Positions 36,707-45,191 of a stretch of 64,000 bases of DNA are shown one piece after another. The notes under the pieces were generated by a model, which did no database searches, had not been told where the DNA came from, and worked only from the letters and a program-made list of their open reading frames with translations. The stretch covers positions 1,636,001 through 1,700,000 of the forward strand of contig NZ_CP103300.1 of assembly GCF_025562755.1 (NCBI RefSeq), read 5' to 3'. Source of the DNA: Endozoicomonas euniceicola (GTDB lineage Bacteria > Pseudomonadota > Gammaproteobacteria > Pseudomonadales > Endozoicomonadaceae). The position numbers and the translations under genes were made by a program. Within the stretch, counting starts at the first letter, position 1; each line of letters opens with the position of its first letter.

Positions 36707-36710
36707 CGTC

Positions 36711-37079
36711 TTATATCCCCGCCCGCATTGGGCGAGGGTTTACGACGATTTTGCTAAGGATATTGTTTATATGCTGGTTCAGGCTCACCCCTTCCTGCTC
36801 AGCACCTTCGGCCAGATTGCGATGAAGGCTTTTTGCCAGTCGCAGGGTTACACGGCCACTGAAGTCGTCCGCTGGTTCATAAGGTACAGGCATTGCCTTA
36901 CCTTTTTCAGCAAAGACCTCCGCCGTTGTCTCTATTGTGTCAATCGCCAGGGCATAGGCTTCGTCGAAAGTATCAGCGTATTCAGCCACATCTGGCAGCT
37001 CTTTGACCCGAGCCTCGAAAAACAACTCGCCATCGAAATCAGCCCGCCGGACGGTGATGTTATAGCTGTGAGGATTCAT
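36711..37079 (-). CDS. hicB: HicB-family antitoxin
   Basis: The N-terminal 65 residues form the partial RNase-H-like HicB fold (ELFFEARVKELPDVAEYADT, then EAYALAIDTIE), which blocks the toxin. The C-terminal part (SGRVTLRLAKSLHRNLAEGA, then VSLNQHINNIL) is a ribbon-helix-helix DNA-binding domain for autoregulation. The stop codon lies only a few bases from the IS605 end, so a longer C-terminal tail may have been cut off by the insertion. It is preceded by hicA on the same strand. Confidence 0.88.
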   Translation of the reverse strand: MNPHSYNITVRRADFDGELFFEARVKELPDVAEYADTFDEAYALAIDTIETTAEVFAEKGKAMPVPYEPADDFSGRVTLRLAKSLHRNLAEGAEQEGVSLNQHINNILSKIVVNPRPMRAGI

Positions 37080-37109
37080 AAATCCTGTCTCCGTTCAAAT
37101 ACGTTCAAG

Positions 37110-37400
37110 CTATCGTTTTTTTAAGTATGCACGAATGGCTGCTTCGTGTTGCTCCAACGTCTTTTTGACCTTGTTGATATAAGGCCGCTTAATTTCCGGG
37201 TTCTTACCATGGTCGCAGTTATAGGCAGCAGAATGGAACCCCGGAATATGGTCATGGGTGAACACCTTGTGTCCCCCTCTTTTGCCATCTTTAACTTCAA
37301 ATCCCAAGCCAGTGAGGAGCGTCGTTAACTTGCGACATCGCATTGAAGCCCCTGCCTGTTCAAGCTCAGTAATTACATCATCAAATTTACTATCGACCAT
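37110..37400 (-). CDS. hicA: HicA-like mRNA interferase toxin
   Basis: The C-terminal 60 residues follow the HicA double-stranded-RNA-binding-like fold. A KLTTLLTGLGFEVKDGKRGG segment leads into the catalytic histidine of GGHKVFTH, and IKRPYINKVKKTLEQHE closes the fold. HicA toxins cleave mRNA. An upstream frame to 37460 is open, but ATG 37400 gives the usual toxin length (96 aa, with a 30-residue helical extension). It is followed by hicB 30 bases later, the standard toxin-first HicAB order. Confidence 0.82.
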   Translation of the reverse strand: MVDSKFDDVITELEQAGASMRCRKLTTLLTGLGFEVKDGKRGGHKVFTHDHIPGFHSAAYNCDHGKNPEIKRPYINKVKKTLEQHEAAIRAYLKKR

Positions 37401-37737
37401 TATGACACCGTATATAGTGTCAGGCTCGCAATATAGCAAGAACAAACCCGACAAATCCACTAACTACCGTAAAATCCTGTTCATGCTAAGCGAGATATAG
37501 TTTTCCAGCCATAGCAAAAAAATATTGGTCAAATGTGGGTAAGACTGCCCGACTCTACAGTGCTGCATTGCTGACCAACCCCATATACAACAAAGAATAC
37601 TTGTTGGACATCCTCCTGCCCCCAGCTAAGTCATTGATCCCCCGTGTCCAAAAAACTTAATCCTGCCCAACTGGACAGGATGTAAAGCAGGGTCTAATTT
37701 TTCCTTTACTCAGAATAAGAAGTAGAGGAGCCCCGCC

Positions 37738-38288
37738 ATGAGAGGCCAGAACGTCGGATACATCCGGGTCAGCAGCGTTGACAAAACACCGCCCGCCAGC
37801 TTGAAGGCATTAATCTCGATACCACCTTTGAATACCATGGCAGCGGCAAAGACACCAACCGGCCCCAGCTAAAAGCCCGTCTGCGCCACTTGCGACAGGG
37901 CGACCGCTCACACGTCCATTCCATTGATCGACTCGCCCGCAGCCTGAAAGACCTTCAGAAGCTGGTGGAAGAACTGACCGGGCAAGGTATCAGTGTTCAG
38001 TTCCACAAAGAGAACCTGCTTTTCTCCGGTGACAGCAACCCCATGCACAAGCTGATGTTCCAAATGATGGGAGCCTTTGCCGAATTCGAGCACAGCATGA
38101 TCAGAGAACGACAAAGGGAAGGCATCGCCGCCCCCAGAAAGCAGGGCAAGCAGATCGGGGCGAAACCCAAGCTCACTGAGGAACAGTTAGCAGAAATCAG
38201 AGAACGACTCGATTCGGGGGAGGAAAAGAAAGCGTTGGCATTAGAGTATGGAGTCAGCAGGCAAACGCTATACAACGCATTAAACTAA
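37738..38288 (+). pseudogene. Serine recombinase (resolvase/invertase), single-base frameshift
   Basis: The first 16 codons (NVGYIRVSSVD, with the catalytic Ser in RVSS) are in one frame. One base is missing at about 37784, after which the -1 frame continues without interruption: the QLEGI, GKDTNRPQL, SIDRLARSLKDL and FQMMGAFAEFE blocks and the C-terminal helix-turn-helix ending QTLYNALN. The ribosome site (GAGGAG) is intact. Without the frameshift it would be a 183-aa resolvase of the Pin/Tn3 type. Sequencing error is an alternative. Confidence 0.8.
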
Positions 38289-38474
38289 CCCCCTTTTTTT
38301 TTAGTGGTCTAATTACTACCTCTGAAAACCGGGTAACAGCAGCAAAGTAACTATCTGAAACCTTTTCTAACCAAAACCAACTATTTCTTTTTTTAAAGTG
38401 AAAAATCATGACCAATGAAAATAAACATTAGCCATAATTAATTGATTTTATAGAGATTTATAAAAGAAGACATG

Positions 38475-38600
38475 CCATAGACCATCGTGTAGCCGATGGC
38501 GATAAGCGCATAGGTGCTGCCTATCGTCAGTCCGTTAAGTACCTGCTGAATAAGGTAATAACCAGAATCCCCCATTCTACATCCTCTTTTTTATTATTCT
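38475..38600. repeat. Partial duplicate of the livH 5' end
   Basis: The copy covers the first ~100 coding bases of livH (minus-strand sense) and the T-rich leader. It is cut off where livH would continue, so it is non-functional, and it diverges at a few third-codon positions. Confidence 0.85.
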
Positions 38601-38620
38601 TGATAAATACTATTGTCAGG

Positions 38621-38666
38621 AGCCTGTCCGATTCTCTCATACGACAGTGGCTCTTGGTAGGGAAGG
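38621..38666. repeat. 46-bp repeat at a possible attachment site (right)
   Basis: The partner of 33330-33375, with three mismatches. It lies between the livH copy and the hsdM fragment. Confidence 0.55.
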
Positions 38667-38766
38667 GGCATTCAATCCCCCCAGCCTTTCCTGTACCCTA
38701 CCCCCATCTACAACCCAGGCCGTCCGTCAGCCGCACACCGGCACAACCAACCGGGCGCTTGCATCA

Positions 38767-39945
38767 CCGGAACACGCCCGCTGGGGTGAAATCATCAGCC
38801 GCACCGAAAATATCGGTGAAGCCATCGACGAAGCCTTTGCCGACATCGAAGCGCAGAACAGCTATCTCGAAGGCGTACTGACGGCGATCCAGTTCGGCGA
38901 CAAGGCCAAGCTGGGCGACGAGCTGCCGTCCCGCCTGCTGCGCCACTTCAACCAGTACAACCTCGGCAACGACCACTTGTATAAAGCCGATATGCTGGGC
39001 GATGCCTACGAGTACCTGATCAAACAGTTTGCCGACGACGCCGGCAAGAAAGGCGGCGAGTTCTATACCCCCAAGCCCGTCGTACAACTGCTGGTCAACC
39101 TGCTTGACCCGCAACCCGGCCACACGGTGTACGACCCGACCTCTGGCAGTGGCGGAATGCTGGTGGAAAGCGCCCATCATGTGGCACAGTTGCCCAACGG
39201 CACCATTGCCGGACAGCCCAACATCCTGCTCTACGGTCAGGAGAAAAAACCTCGGCACCTGGGCCATTGGCAAGCTGAACCTGTACCTGCACAACATGCG
39301 GGCGGAACTGGAACGGGGCGATACCCTGGTTCAACCCCTGCACCGTGATGAAAACGGCATCCTGAGTTTTGACCGGGTAATTGCCAATCCACCGTTTTGC
39401 CCCATGGCGTACTGTTCCGGGGCGGAGAAGAAGGCAAAATCCGCACCGGCCTGCTGAAAGGCAACGACGAACTGCCCGGTGATCGCATTGAAGCCGTCAT
39501 CGGCCTGCCCTCGGCCCTGTTCTACAACACCGGCATTCCCGCCTGTATCCTGATTCTTAACAAACAGAAGCCGGACAACCTGAAAAACAAAGTGGTGTTC
39601 ATTGATGCCAGCCGTGAGTTCACCGAAGGCAAAAACCAGAACAGCCTGCGCCCCGAAGATATCGAGCGTATCCACGACGCCCACAGCGCCGCTTTCCACC
39701 ACAACATCGAAGAAGACAAATACTGTCGTGTGGTAGAGCTGAAAGAGATTGCAGACAACGACTACAACCTGAACATTGCCCGCTATATCGACACCTCGGA
39801 GCCAGAGCCGCAAGTGGATATTCCGGTGGTGCTGGTTGAGTTGAATGCTATTACCGATAACCTGAAAGCTGTGGATGATGAGCTGGATGGTTATTTGGAA
39901 GAGCTGGGGCTGGTTGCTGCGTCGGCTGAAGTGGAGGAAAAGTAA
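38767..39945 (+). pseudogene. hsdM: hsdM, type I methyltransferase, truncated and frameshifted
   Basis: The frame from about 38767 matches the middle of HsdM: the GEFYTPKPVVQLLV and YDPTSGSGGMLVE blocks include the SAM motif I. It shifts frame near 39245, runs through FDRVIANPPF (the catalytic NPPF motif), and then joins in another frame to MPHGVLFRGGEEGKIR and the normal C-terminal end. The N-terminal third is missing, as is a segment after NPPF. No functional enzyme can be made. Confidence 0.85.
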
Positions 39946-40366
39946 ACTGAGACTTGGAGATTTGGTTACAGTCAGGACAGGCTATCTCGGTACGACAGCC
40001 GTTGTTACAGAGGAGTTTGCTGGTTCAAACTGTGTAGATTTAGTTATCTCACGTCCCAAGCAGCAAGCTGTTATGCCTGAGTACCTTGCAAACTGGATTA
40101 ACTCTGATGAGGGTAAAAACCAAATCTTACAAATGCAGGGTGGGCTGGCTCAGCAACATTTTAATGTTGGTGACATGAAAACTCTTAAAGTAGCTATTCC
40201 TGCTGTCTACGAGCAGAGAAAAATCGTTAATGTAATTTCATCAGTTAGCAAGAAGCTTGACCACCTGACCACCCAAAAATCCCAAACCCAACAACTGAAA
40301 AAAGGCCTGATGCAAAAACTGCTCACCGGCCAGATCAGGGTTAAGCCGGAACCACAGGATCATTAA
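39940..40366 (+). pseudogene. hsdS: hsdS specificity subunit, 3' half only
   Basis: The sequence corresponds to the second target-recognition domain and C-terminal conserved helix of HsdS: a LGDLVTVRTGYLGTTAV start, a conserved IPAVYEQRKIVNVIS segment, then a coiled coil ending QLKKGLMQKLLTGQIR. It overlaps the hsdM stop and lacks the first recognition domain and a proper start. Confidence 0.8.
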
Positions 40367-40409
40367 CCGGCCGGATTGTCTCCGCACTGCGGGGGCAATT
40401 CCCTTCGGC

Positions 40410-40698
40410 TCAGTGCTTGCCAACATGCTCTTTCAGCACATCATCTATCCGGCTTTGCCGGCCGCTGCCTGTTGCCCGGAAAAACTCAAGCACTTCAGGG
40501 CTGAGGGATAGACACCTGCTCTTTAGTCGGCTCTTTCTGTTGCCCACGGGTTCGGCGGCGGTATTCCTCGACAATTTCAGGCAATACTTCTATGGCCGGG
40601 CGGGCATTTGCAATTTCTTCATCTGTCCATTCCGGCACATCAACCGAGTCCCAATCTTCCTGGCTAATGTCATCGGGCTTTTTGGGTTCTTCGCTCAT
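40410..40698 (-). pseudogene. BrnA-like antitoxin, frameshifted
   Basis: The first 64 residues end with an RPAIEVLPEIVEEYRRRTRG segment, typical of the BrnA/type II antitoxin linker. A frame change near 40505 leads into SPEVLEFFRATGSGRQSRID and VLKEHVGKH, the normal BrnA C-terminal DNA-binding part. A single-base shift joins them. No BrnT toxin is nearby. Confidence 0.7.
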
Positions 40699-40705
40699 AG
40701 TCTGC

Positions 40706-41071
40706 TCACAAGTGAAAGTACCAGTTCACGACAAATACGCTGATGATGGTAGTAATCAAGCCGCCAAAGGTGATCCAGTATTGCCGGTGCATATTACCCA
40801 GTTCGGAGCGGATACTGCCTACTTCTTTATGCATTTCTGAACGCAGGCCGGATATCTCTGTCCGCACTTCCGAACGCAGGTCGGTAATGTCTGATTTTAA
40901 TGCCAGATAGCTGCGCTCACTTTGAAGCTGTATCTGCATGATGGCTTCCTGCATCACCAGTACATCTTTCTTGCTGGCGTTGTGGTCAGGGTCAAGGGAG
41001 GCACTGACGGATACGGCCAGTTCTTCATCAATTCCGATGCGTTTTAATTCTGAGAATAACGACTTTTCCAT
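40706..41071 (-). CDS. Coiled-coil protein with C-terminal membrane anchor, short paralogue
   Basis: A 121-aa protein made of a helical N-terminal part, a coiled coil in 11-residue periods (RSEVRTEISGL type), and one C-terminal membrane segment (WITFGGLITTIISVFVVNW). The layout resembles DUF1640/CCDC90-like proteins. It is nearly identical to the protein at 41265-41696, which has two more 11-residue repeats. Both lie inside the broken restriction-modification locus. The function is unknown. Confidence 0.75.
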   Translation of the reverse strand: MEKSLFSELKRIGIDEELAVSVSASLDPDHNASKKDVLVMQEAIMQIQLQSERSYLALKSDITDLRSEVRTEISGLRSEMHKEVGSIRSELGNMHRQYWITFGGLITTIISVFVVNWYFHL

Positions 41072-41133
41072 AGCTCACCTTCCGGATTGAGAGGTGATTA
41101 TAGACTCTGTAGCGGGAAGGTTCCTTCGGCTAT

Positions 41134-41182
41134 CGTTGCCCGTTGCCCGTTGCCCGTTGCCCGTTGCCCGTTGCCCGTTGCC
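41134..41182. repeat. Seven-fold CGTTGCC tandem repeat
   Basis: Seven uninterrupted copies of the heptamer lie between the two coiled-coil paralogues, upstream of the shorter one. The unit number may vary between strains. Confidence 0.9.
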
Positions 41183-41264
41183 CGAAAAAAGTTTCGCTCA
41201 GAGCTGTTCTTTCAGCCACTCATAACCAGGGGATCAAACATAAATCAATCCTCCCAGTTTCTAC

Positions 41265-41696
41265 TCATAAATGAAAGTACCAGTTCACGACAAACACGCT
41301 GATGATGGTAGTAATCAAGCCACCAAAGGTGATCCAGTACTGCCGGTGCATATTGCCCAGCTCGGAGCGGATACTGCCTGTTTCTTTGTGCATTTCCGAA
41401 CGCAGACCGGATATTTCTGTCTGCATTTCTGAGCGCAGGCCGGATATTTCTGTCCGCATTTCTGAACGCAGGCCGGATATTTCTGTCCGCACTTCCGAGC
41501 GCAGGTCGGTAATATCTGACTTTAATGCCAGATAGCTGCGCTCACTTTGAAGCTGTATCTGCATGATGGCTTCCTGCATCACCAGTACATCTTTCTTGCT
41601 GGCGTTGTGGTCAGGGTCAAGGGAGGCGCTGACAGATACGGCCAGTTCTTCATCAATTCCGATGCGTTTTAATTCTGAGAATAACGACTTTTCCAT
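41265..41696 (-). CDS. Coiled-coil protein with C-terminal membrane anchor, long paralogue
   Basis: A 143-aa copy of the 40706-41071 protein, differing mainly by two additional hendecads (RTEISGLRSEM and QTEISGLRSEM). The DNA therefore contains 33-base in-frame repeats. N-terminal (MEKSLFSELKRIG) and membrane segments are unchanged. Duplication appears recent because synonymous differences are few. A tail-anchored coiled coil could act as a membrane tether or sensor; nothing more can be said. Confidence 0.75.
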   Translation of the reverse strand: MEKSLFSELKRIGIDEELAVSVSASLDPDHNASKKDVLVMQEAIMQIQLQSERSYLALKSDITDLRSEVRTEISGLRSEMRTEISGLRSEMQTEISGLRSEMHKETGSIRSELGNMHRQYWITFGGLITTIISVFVVNWYFHL

Positions 41697-41819
41697 AGCT
41701 CACCTTCCGGATTGAGAAGTGATTATAGACTCTGGATACCACCGAACCAGCAGGAGTGATAAAGTTTCCCCGTTTTAGATTGTGTACCGAAGTCAGGAGT
41801 CTTGCGATGAACACGGACG

Positions 41820-42675
41820 ATGCCCCCTTTCATCGAAAAAGTAACGCTGAACGGGAAGGCGTCGGTGATTCATAGCAGCGGGATTCAGGTTAAGGACAAA
41901 CAGGGTCGCCCCCGCAGTGTCTGCTTTTTCAATCAAGCGGAGCCATTAGACAACCGCTTTCATGTGGTGGATCAATTACCTTCACCAACGTCGGCATGAG
42001 CCCCATCAAAGCCCCGTCGGTTGCCGGGCTTGAAAGGATGCTATCGAACGACTACGGCAGTGTATTTACCAGTACTATCCAGAAATTTCAGGAACGGGAT
42101 GGCAAGCCCATCAAGGCCGCCGCCAAAGAGGCAGAAGCCGACAACGAAGACAACCAGACCCGTGTCCGGCGGGTGCTTGAAGATGGCAAGTTCTATATCT
42201 GCGAAGACCTGAACGTCAACTATGGCCTGCTCAATGCCGACGGCACTGCCAGACCTAAGCAATGGGTGGAACAAAGCCGGGAGGCGGTGGACTTTCAGGT
42301 ATTGTCCACCAAACCCAACTTTTATGTTCTGGTGGATGAAGCCCACCGCAGCCAGTACGGTTTTCTGGCGGCCTTTATGCGGGCCAGCTTGCCTAATGCC
42401 AGGTTCATCGCCTTTACCGGCACACCGCCGTTCAAGGAAGACAAGAACACGCTCAATGCTTTTATGGGAAAGGGTGGTAGCGGCGACTACATCTCGACAC
42501 CTACCGGCTGGATGAAGCCGTCGCCGACGGTGCCACACTGCCCATTAAGTATCAGGAAGGCATGACCGACCTGACCGTTGATCCGGAGCTGGATACCGGT
42601 TTTGGTGATGTGTTCGGTCAGGAAGATGAAGCCCGTCAGAAGCAGCTGAAGCAGGCGGGGGGCGGGGAGCAGTGA
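41820..42675 (+). pseudogene. hsdR: hsdR type I restriction subunit, shattered
   Basis: Segments in different frames match HsdR. An N-terminal nuclease-domain piece contains KDKQGRPRSVC and LDNRFHVVDQ. After a deletion come FTSTIQKFQE and VLVDEAHRSQYG (the DEAH-type Walker B) with AFTGTPPFKEDKNT (motif III). Near 42470 the frame shifts again into YRLDEAVADGATLPIKYQEG and ends at 42675. Most of the protein is missing. Confidence 0.8.
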
Positions 42676-42731
42676 ACGGGCGGTTACTCTCCGCGCGAAC
42701 GGCGGAGAGTTTGTTAAATTGCGATTTGTAT

Positions 42732-43790
42732 TTAGCCAAATACAACCAGCGCTCCGGTTATGGCAAAAACCTGAATAAACAGTGCACAAATAAAAGCGGC
42801 GATAATGGGACGGACACCAACCTGCATCATTTCGCTGAATCGGGTTTTTAAACCCAGGGCTGCTAATGCTATGGCTAAAATAACAGCACCTGCATTTTTG
42901 AGTTGCGCGGTTATGGCAGGCGTCAGTATACCGGTAGAATTTACGATGACGACGGCCAGAAACAAGATCACATACATAGGCACAACGTCTTTGAGTTTCA
43001 CGGTTGTGGCTTCACCGGAAGTTTGGGCATTGGAGCGAGCCACGTACCAGCATAAGCCGATGGAGAGTGGAATCAGGAATAAGACACGACAAAGCTTAGT
43101 CAGTATGGCAAAGGTTTCTACCTGGCTTGAACCGACAGCAGCACCGGCTGCAACAACTTCTGCAACTTCCGGGAGGCTGGCTCCTGTCCACACCGCATAA
43201 ACCATTTCATCCATCTGAAAGTGATGAAATGCTGCCGGTAAAATAAACATGGCTACCGTGCCAAAAAGAGTAATGGCACCAATACCAAATGCAGTGTCTT
43301 TACCGCTGGCTTTAATGATCGGGGCAACAGCAGCAATAGCAGAGGCACCGCAAACCGTGGTTCCGGCAGCGATACACAGAGTCGTACTTTTGGCCAGCTT
43401 CATTTTGGAACAGATAAATAAACAGAAACCAAAAGTGCAGCATGCCAGCAGTATCACGAAAACCAGACCTTGCCACCCCAGCATCATGATATCGCTTAAA
43501 CTGAGCTTAAAGCCAAGCATGATGACACCCAGACGCAGTATATCTTTGCTGGCGTAGGTTATGCCCGGAGCAACTACTGCCTGTTTTTCCGGCTTCCAGA
43601 AAACGTTGGTGACGATCATTCCTAGAATAATGGCGTAAAGTAAGCCACTGATATGCAAGTGACTGTTAAAGGGCATTTTTGCCAATACGGTTGCACCTGC
43701 TGCAATAGCGCAGGCAAGCAATAGTCCTGGAAGTTGTTTTGGCAGGGTAGAATTTTTTTGGGCGAGTGAATTAACAGCTTTAGTATCCAT
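42732..43790 (-). CDS. yeiH: YeiH-family (UPF0324) membrane protein, putative anion exporter
   Basis: A polytopic membrane protein with about ten hydrophobic segments. The family signatures ASKDILRLGVIMLGFKLS (near residue 80) and CGASAIAAVAPII (near residue 145), with a TGASLPEVAEVVAAG block in the second half, are clear. Some family members are described as sulfate or sulfonate-related exporters; the substrate here is not known. The frame extends to 43880, but ATG 43790 (MDTKAVNSL) gives the usual length. It is intact although surrounded by pseudogenes. Confidence 0.85.
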   Translation of the reverse strand: MDTKAVNSLAQKNSTLPKQLPGLLLACAIAAGATVLAKMPFNSHLHISGLLYAIILGMIVTNVFWKPEKQAVVAPGITYASKDILRLGVIMLGFKLSLSDIMMLGWQGLVFVILLACCTFGFCLFICSKMKLAKSTTLCIAAGTTVCGASAIAAVAPIIKASGKDTAFGIGAITLFGTVAMFILPAAFHHFQMDEMVYAVWTGASLPEVAEVVAAGAAVGSSQVETFAILTKLCRVLFLIPLSIGLCWYVARSNAQTSGEATTVKLKDVVPMYVILFLAVVIVNSTGILTPAITAQLKNAGAVILAIALAALGLKTRFSEMMQVGVRPIIAAFICALFIQVFAITGALVVFG

Positions 43791-44208
43791 GCGCTCTACT
43801 CTTGTTTTTGTGAAATAGTTATTGTTAAAAAATTGCTGTGGAAAAAATGTTCTTTTAAAACTGTCTGGATGAAAATACACAGCCAGAATCTAAAAATCAT
43901 AAATTAACAATGTGCTCAGACAGTCGTTTTTATATTCAATCTGCTTAAACAATCAACAAAACACTTTTCAGAAATTCATATCACGAGTGTGAAGAATGTT
44001 GCGCGTCAACATTTATAATGTTCATGATTATTTACAGAAAAGCATTAACAAAAAACTTAAACTAAGTTTACATGTTGACTTTCTTACAGGGTAATCTAAT
44101 GATAATGGAGGAATATTGATGTGAATCAGCGTTATGGCATCTTATCAATAACTCTGATTATTGTTTTTATGGAATGTGAAAACCACGCAGTGTTGGACAC
44201 CCATCGAA
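43791..44208. other. Gap with a truncated gene start
   Basis: AT-rich leader of yeiH. On the plus strand, GGAGGA precedes a GTG at 44120 encoding NQRYGILSITLIIVFM, a plausible membrane-protein N-terminus, which runs at once into the hsdM fragment and stops. It may be a gene cut off by the rearrangement. Confidence 0.35.
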
Positions 44209-44515
44209 ATCAACCGCCCCAGAAAAACCGACAAAAACAGTAAGGAAAAAGAAGTCGCTCCCATCTACAAAAAAGCGCTGACCGACCCTTATGGACGACT
44301 GGGTTACAGTATTCCGCCCCATGATAACGGCGATCTCGCTTTCGTACAGACATGCTCGCCAGTTTGAAAGACAATGGTCGCATGGGTGTAGTACTGCCCC
44401 ACGGCATACTGTTCCGGGGCGGTGAAGAAGGCAAAATCCGCACCGACCTGGGAAGGGCAACGCCGAACTGCCCGGTGATCGCATTGAATCCGTCATCGGC
44501 CGGATTGTCTCCACA
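44209..44515 (+). pseudogene. hsdM: Second hsdM fragment
   Basis: The pieces KALTDPYGRLGYSIPPHDNG and, in another frame, MLASLKDNGRMGVVLPHGIL with RGGEEGKIR belong to the HsdM segment that is missing after NPPF in the fragment at 38767-39945, plus a short overlap with it. It ends within the DELPGDRIE region. The following CCGGATTGTCTCC block also occurs at 40371, showing that the two sites share a duplicated end. Confidence 0.75.
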
Positions 44516-44566
44516 CTGCGGAAGCAATTCCCTTTAATAGCATGATATCCGTGCTATTATGATTCG

Positions 44567-44860
44567 ATGATTACTTCATTCAAAGACAAGGCGACTGAAG
44601 ATATCTTTAATGGCACGGCCTCTCGTCATGCCCGAAAGGCCTGTCCACAGTCGCTCTGGCGCCTGGCCTGCCGCAAACTGGATCAACTTGATTCGGTGTC
44701 GTCACTGGATGATCTCAGGCTTCCTCCGGGCAATCGTCTTGAGGTTTTATCTGGCAACCGAAAAGGACAATACAGCATCCGGATTAATGATCAGTACAGA
44801 ATTTGCTTTGTCTGGCTTAAGTCTGCCCCGGCAGAAGTGGAAGTAACGGATTACCATTAG
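44567..44860 (+). CDS. higB: HigB toxin (RelE-like mRNA interferase)
   Basis: A 97-aa toxin of the HigB type that cleaves ribosome-associated mRNA. The family pattern is present: the opening ITSFKDKATEDIF, a central RKLDQLDSV segment followed by LRLPPGNRLEVLSGNRKG, and the closing IRINDQYRICFVW and VTDYH catalytic strands. higA follows 11 bases later, the toxin-first order of this system. Confidence 0.92.
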   Translation: MITSFKDKATEDIFNGTASRHARKACPQSLWRLACRKLDQLDSVSSLDDLRLPPGNRLEVLSGNRKGQYSIRINDQYRICFVWLKSAPAEVEVTDYH

Positions 44861-44871
44861 GAGCACAACCA

Positions 44872-45183
44872 ATGACCCGCATCCCCACAAACCGCCCCCC
44901 CACTCATCCCGGTGAAATGCTGCTGGAAGAGTTCCTGTTACCGATGGATATTACTCAGCGGGAGCTGGCGTCAGCTATTCATGTCCCTTACCAGCGAGTC
45001 AACGAACTCGTCAACGGCAAACGGGGCATTACCCCTAGCACTGCCCTGCGACTGGCTCGCTTTTTTGGTATGTCGCCAGACTTCTGGCTTAACCTGCAAT
45101 TACGATGGGATTTATACAAGGTACAACAGGCTGAAAAAAACGATATTGACCGGATAGAGGCGTTTGCAAAAAGGAGCCCATAA
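44872..45183 (+). CDS. higA: HigA antitoxin
   Basis: A 103-aa helix-turn-helix antitoxin with the opening HPGEMLLEEFLLP, HTH ELASAIHVPYQRVNELV and the diagnostic SPDFWLNLQLRWDLY. It should neutralise HigB and repress the operon. A second, orphan HigA lies at 21867-22139. Confidence 0.92.
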   Translation: MTRIPTNRPPTHPGEMLLEEFLLPMDITQRELASAIHVPYQRVNELVNGKRGITPSTALRLARFFGMSPDFWLNLQLRWDLYKVQQAEKNDIDRIEAFAKRSP

Positions 45184-45191
45184 AATCTAAT

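Larger units (their letters stand above)
34977..36710. mobile_element. IS200/IS605-family element with divergent tnpB and tnpA
   Basis: The element holds tnpB (minus) and tnpA (plus) with starts 65 bases apart. The end next to tnpB (34977-35010) reads GTGACTGCTCC followed by a hairpin and GGCTTC, the usual GAAGCC-hairpin-GGGAG-x-GTCAC right end. The end next to tnpA has a perfect 7-bp hairpin with a 5-base loop at 36688-36706. Boundaries are approximate. The element lies between hicB and the SecB-like gene. Both genes look intact, so it may be active. Confidence 0.8.
38289..38766. other. Junction region with duplicated livH 5' end
   Basis: It contains an AT-rich stretch (38380-38470), the livH 5' copy at 38475-38600 and the 46-bp repeat at 38621-38666. 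No coding frame of its own is seen. Confidence 0.6.
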
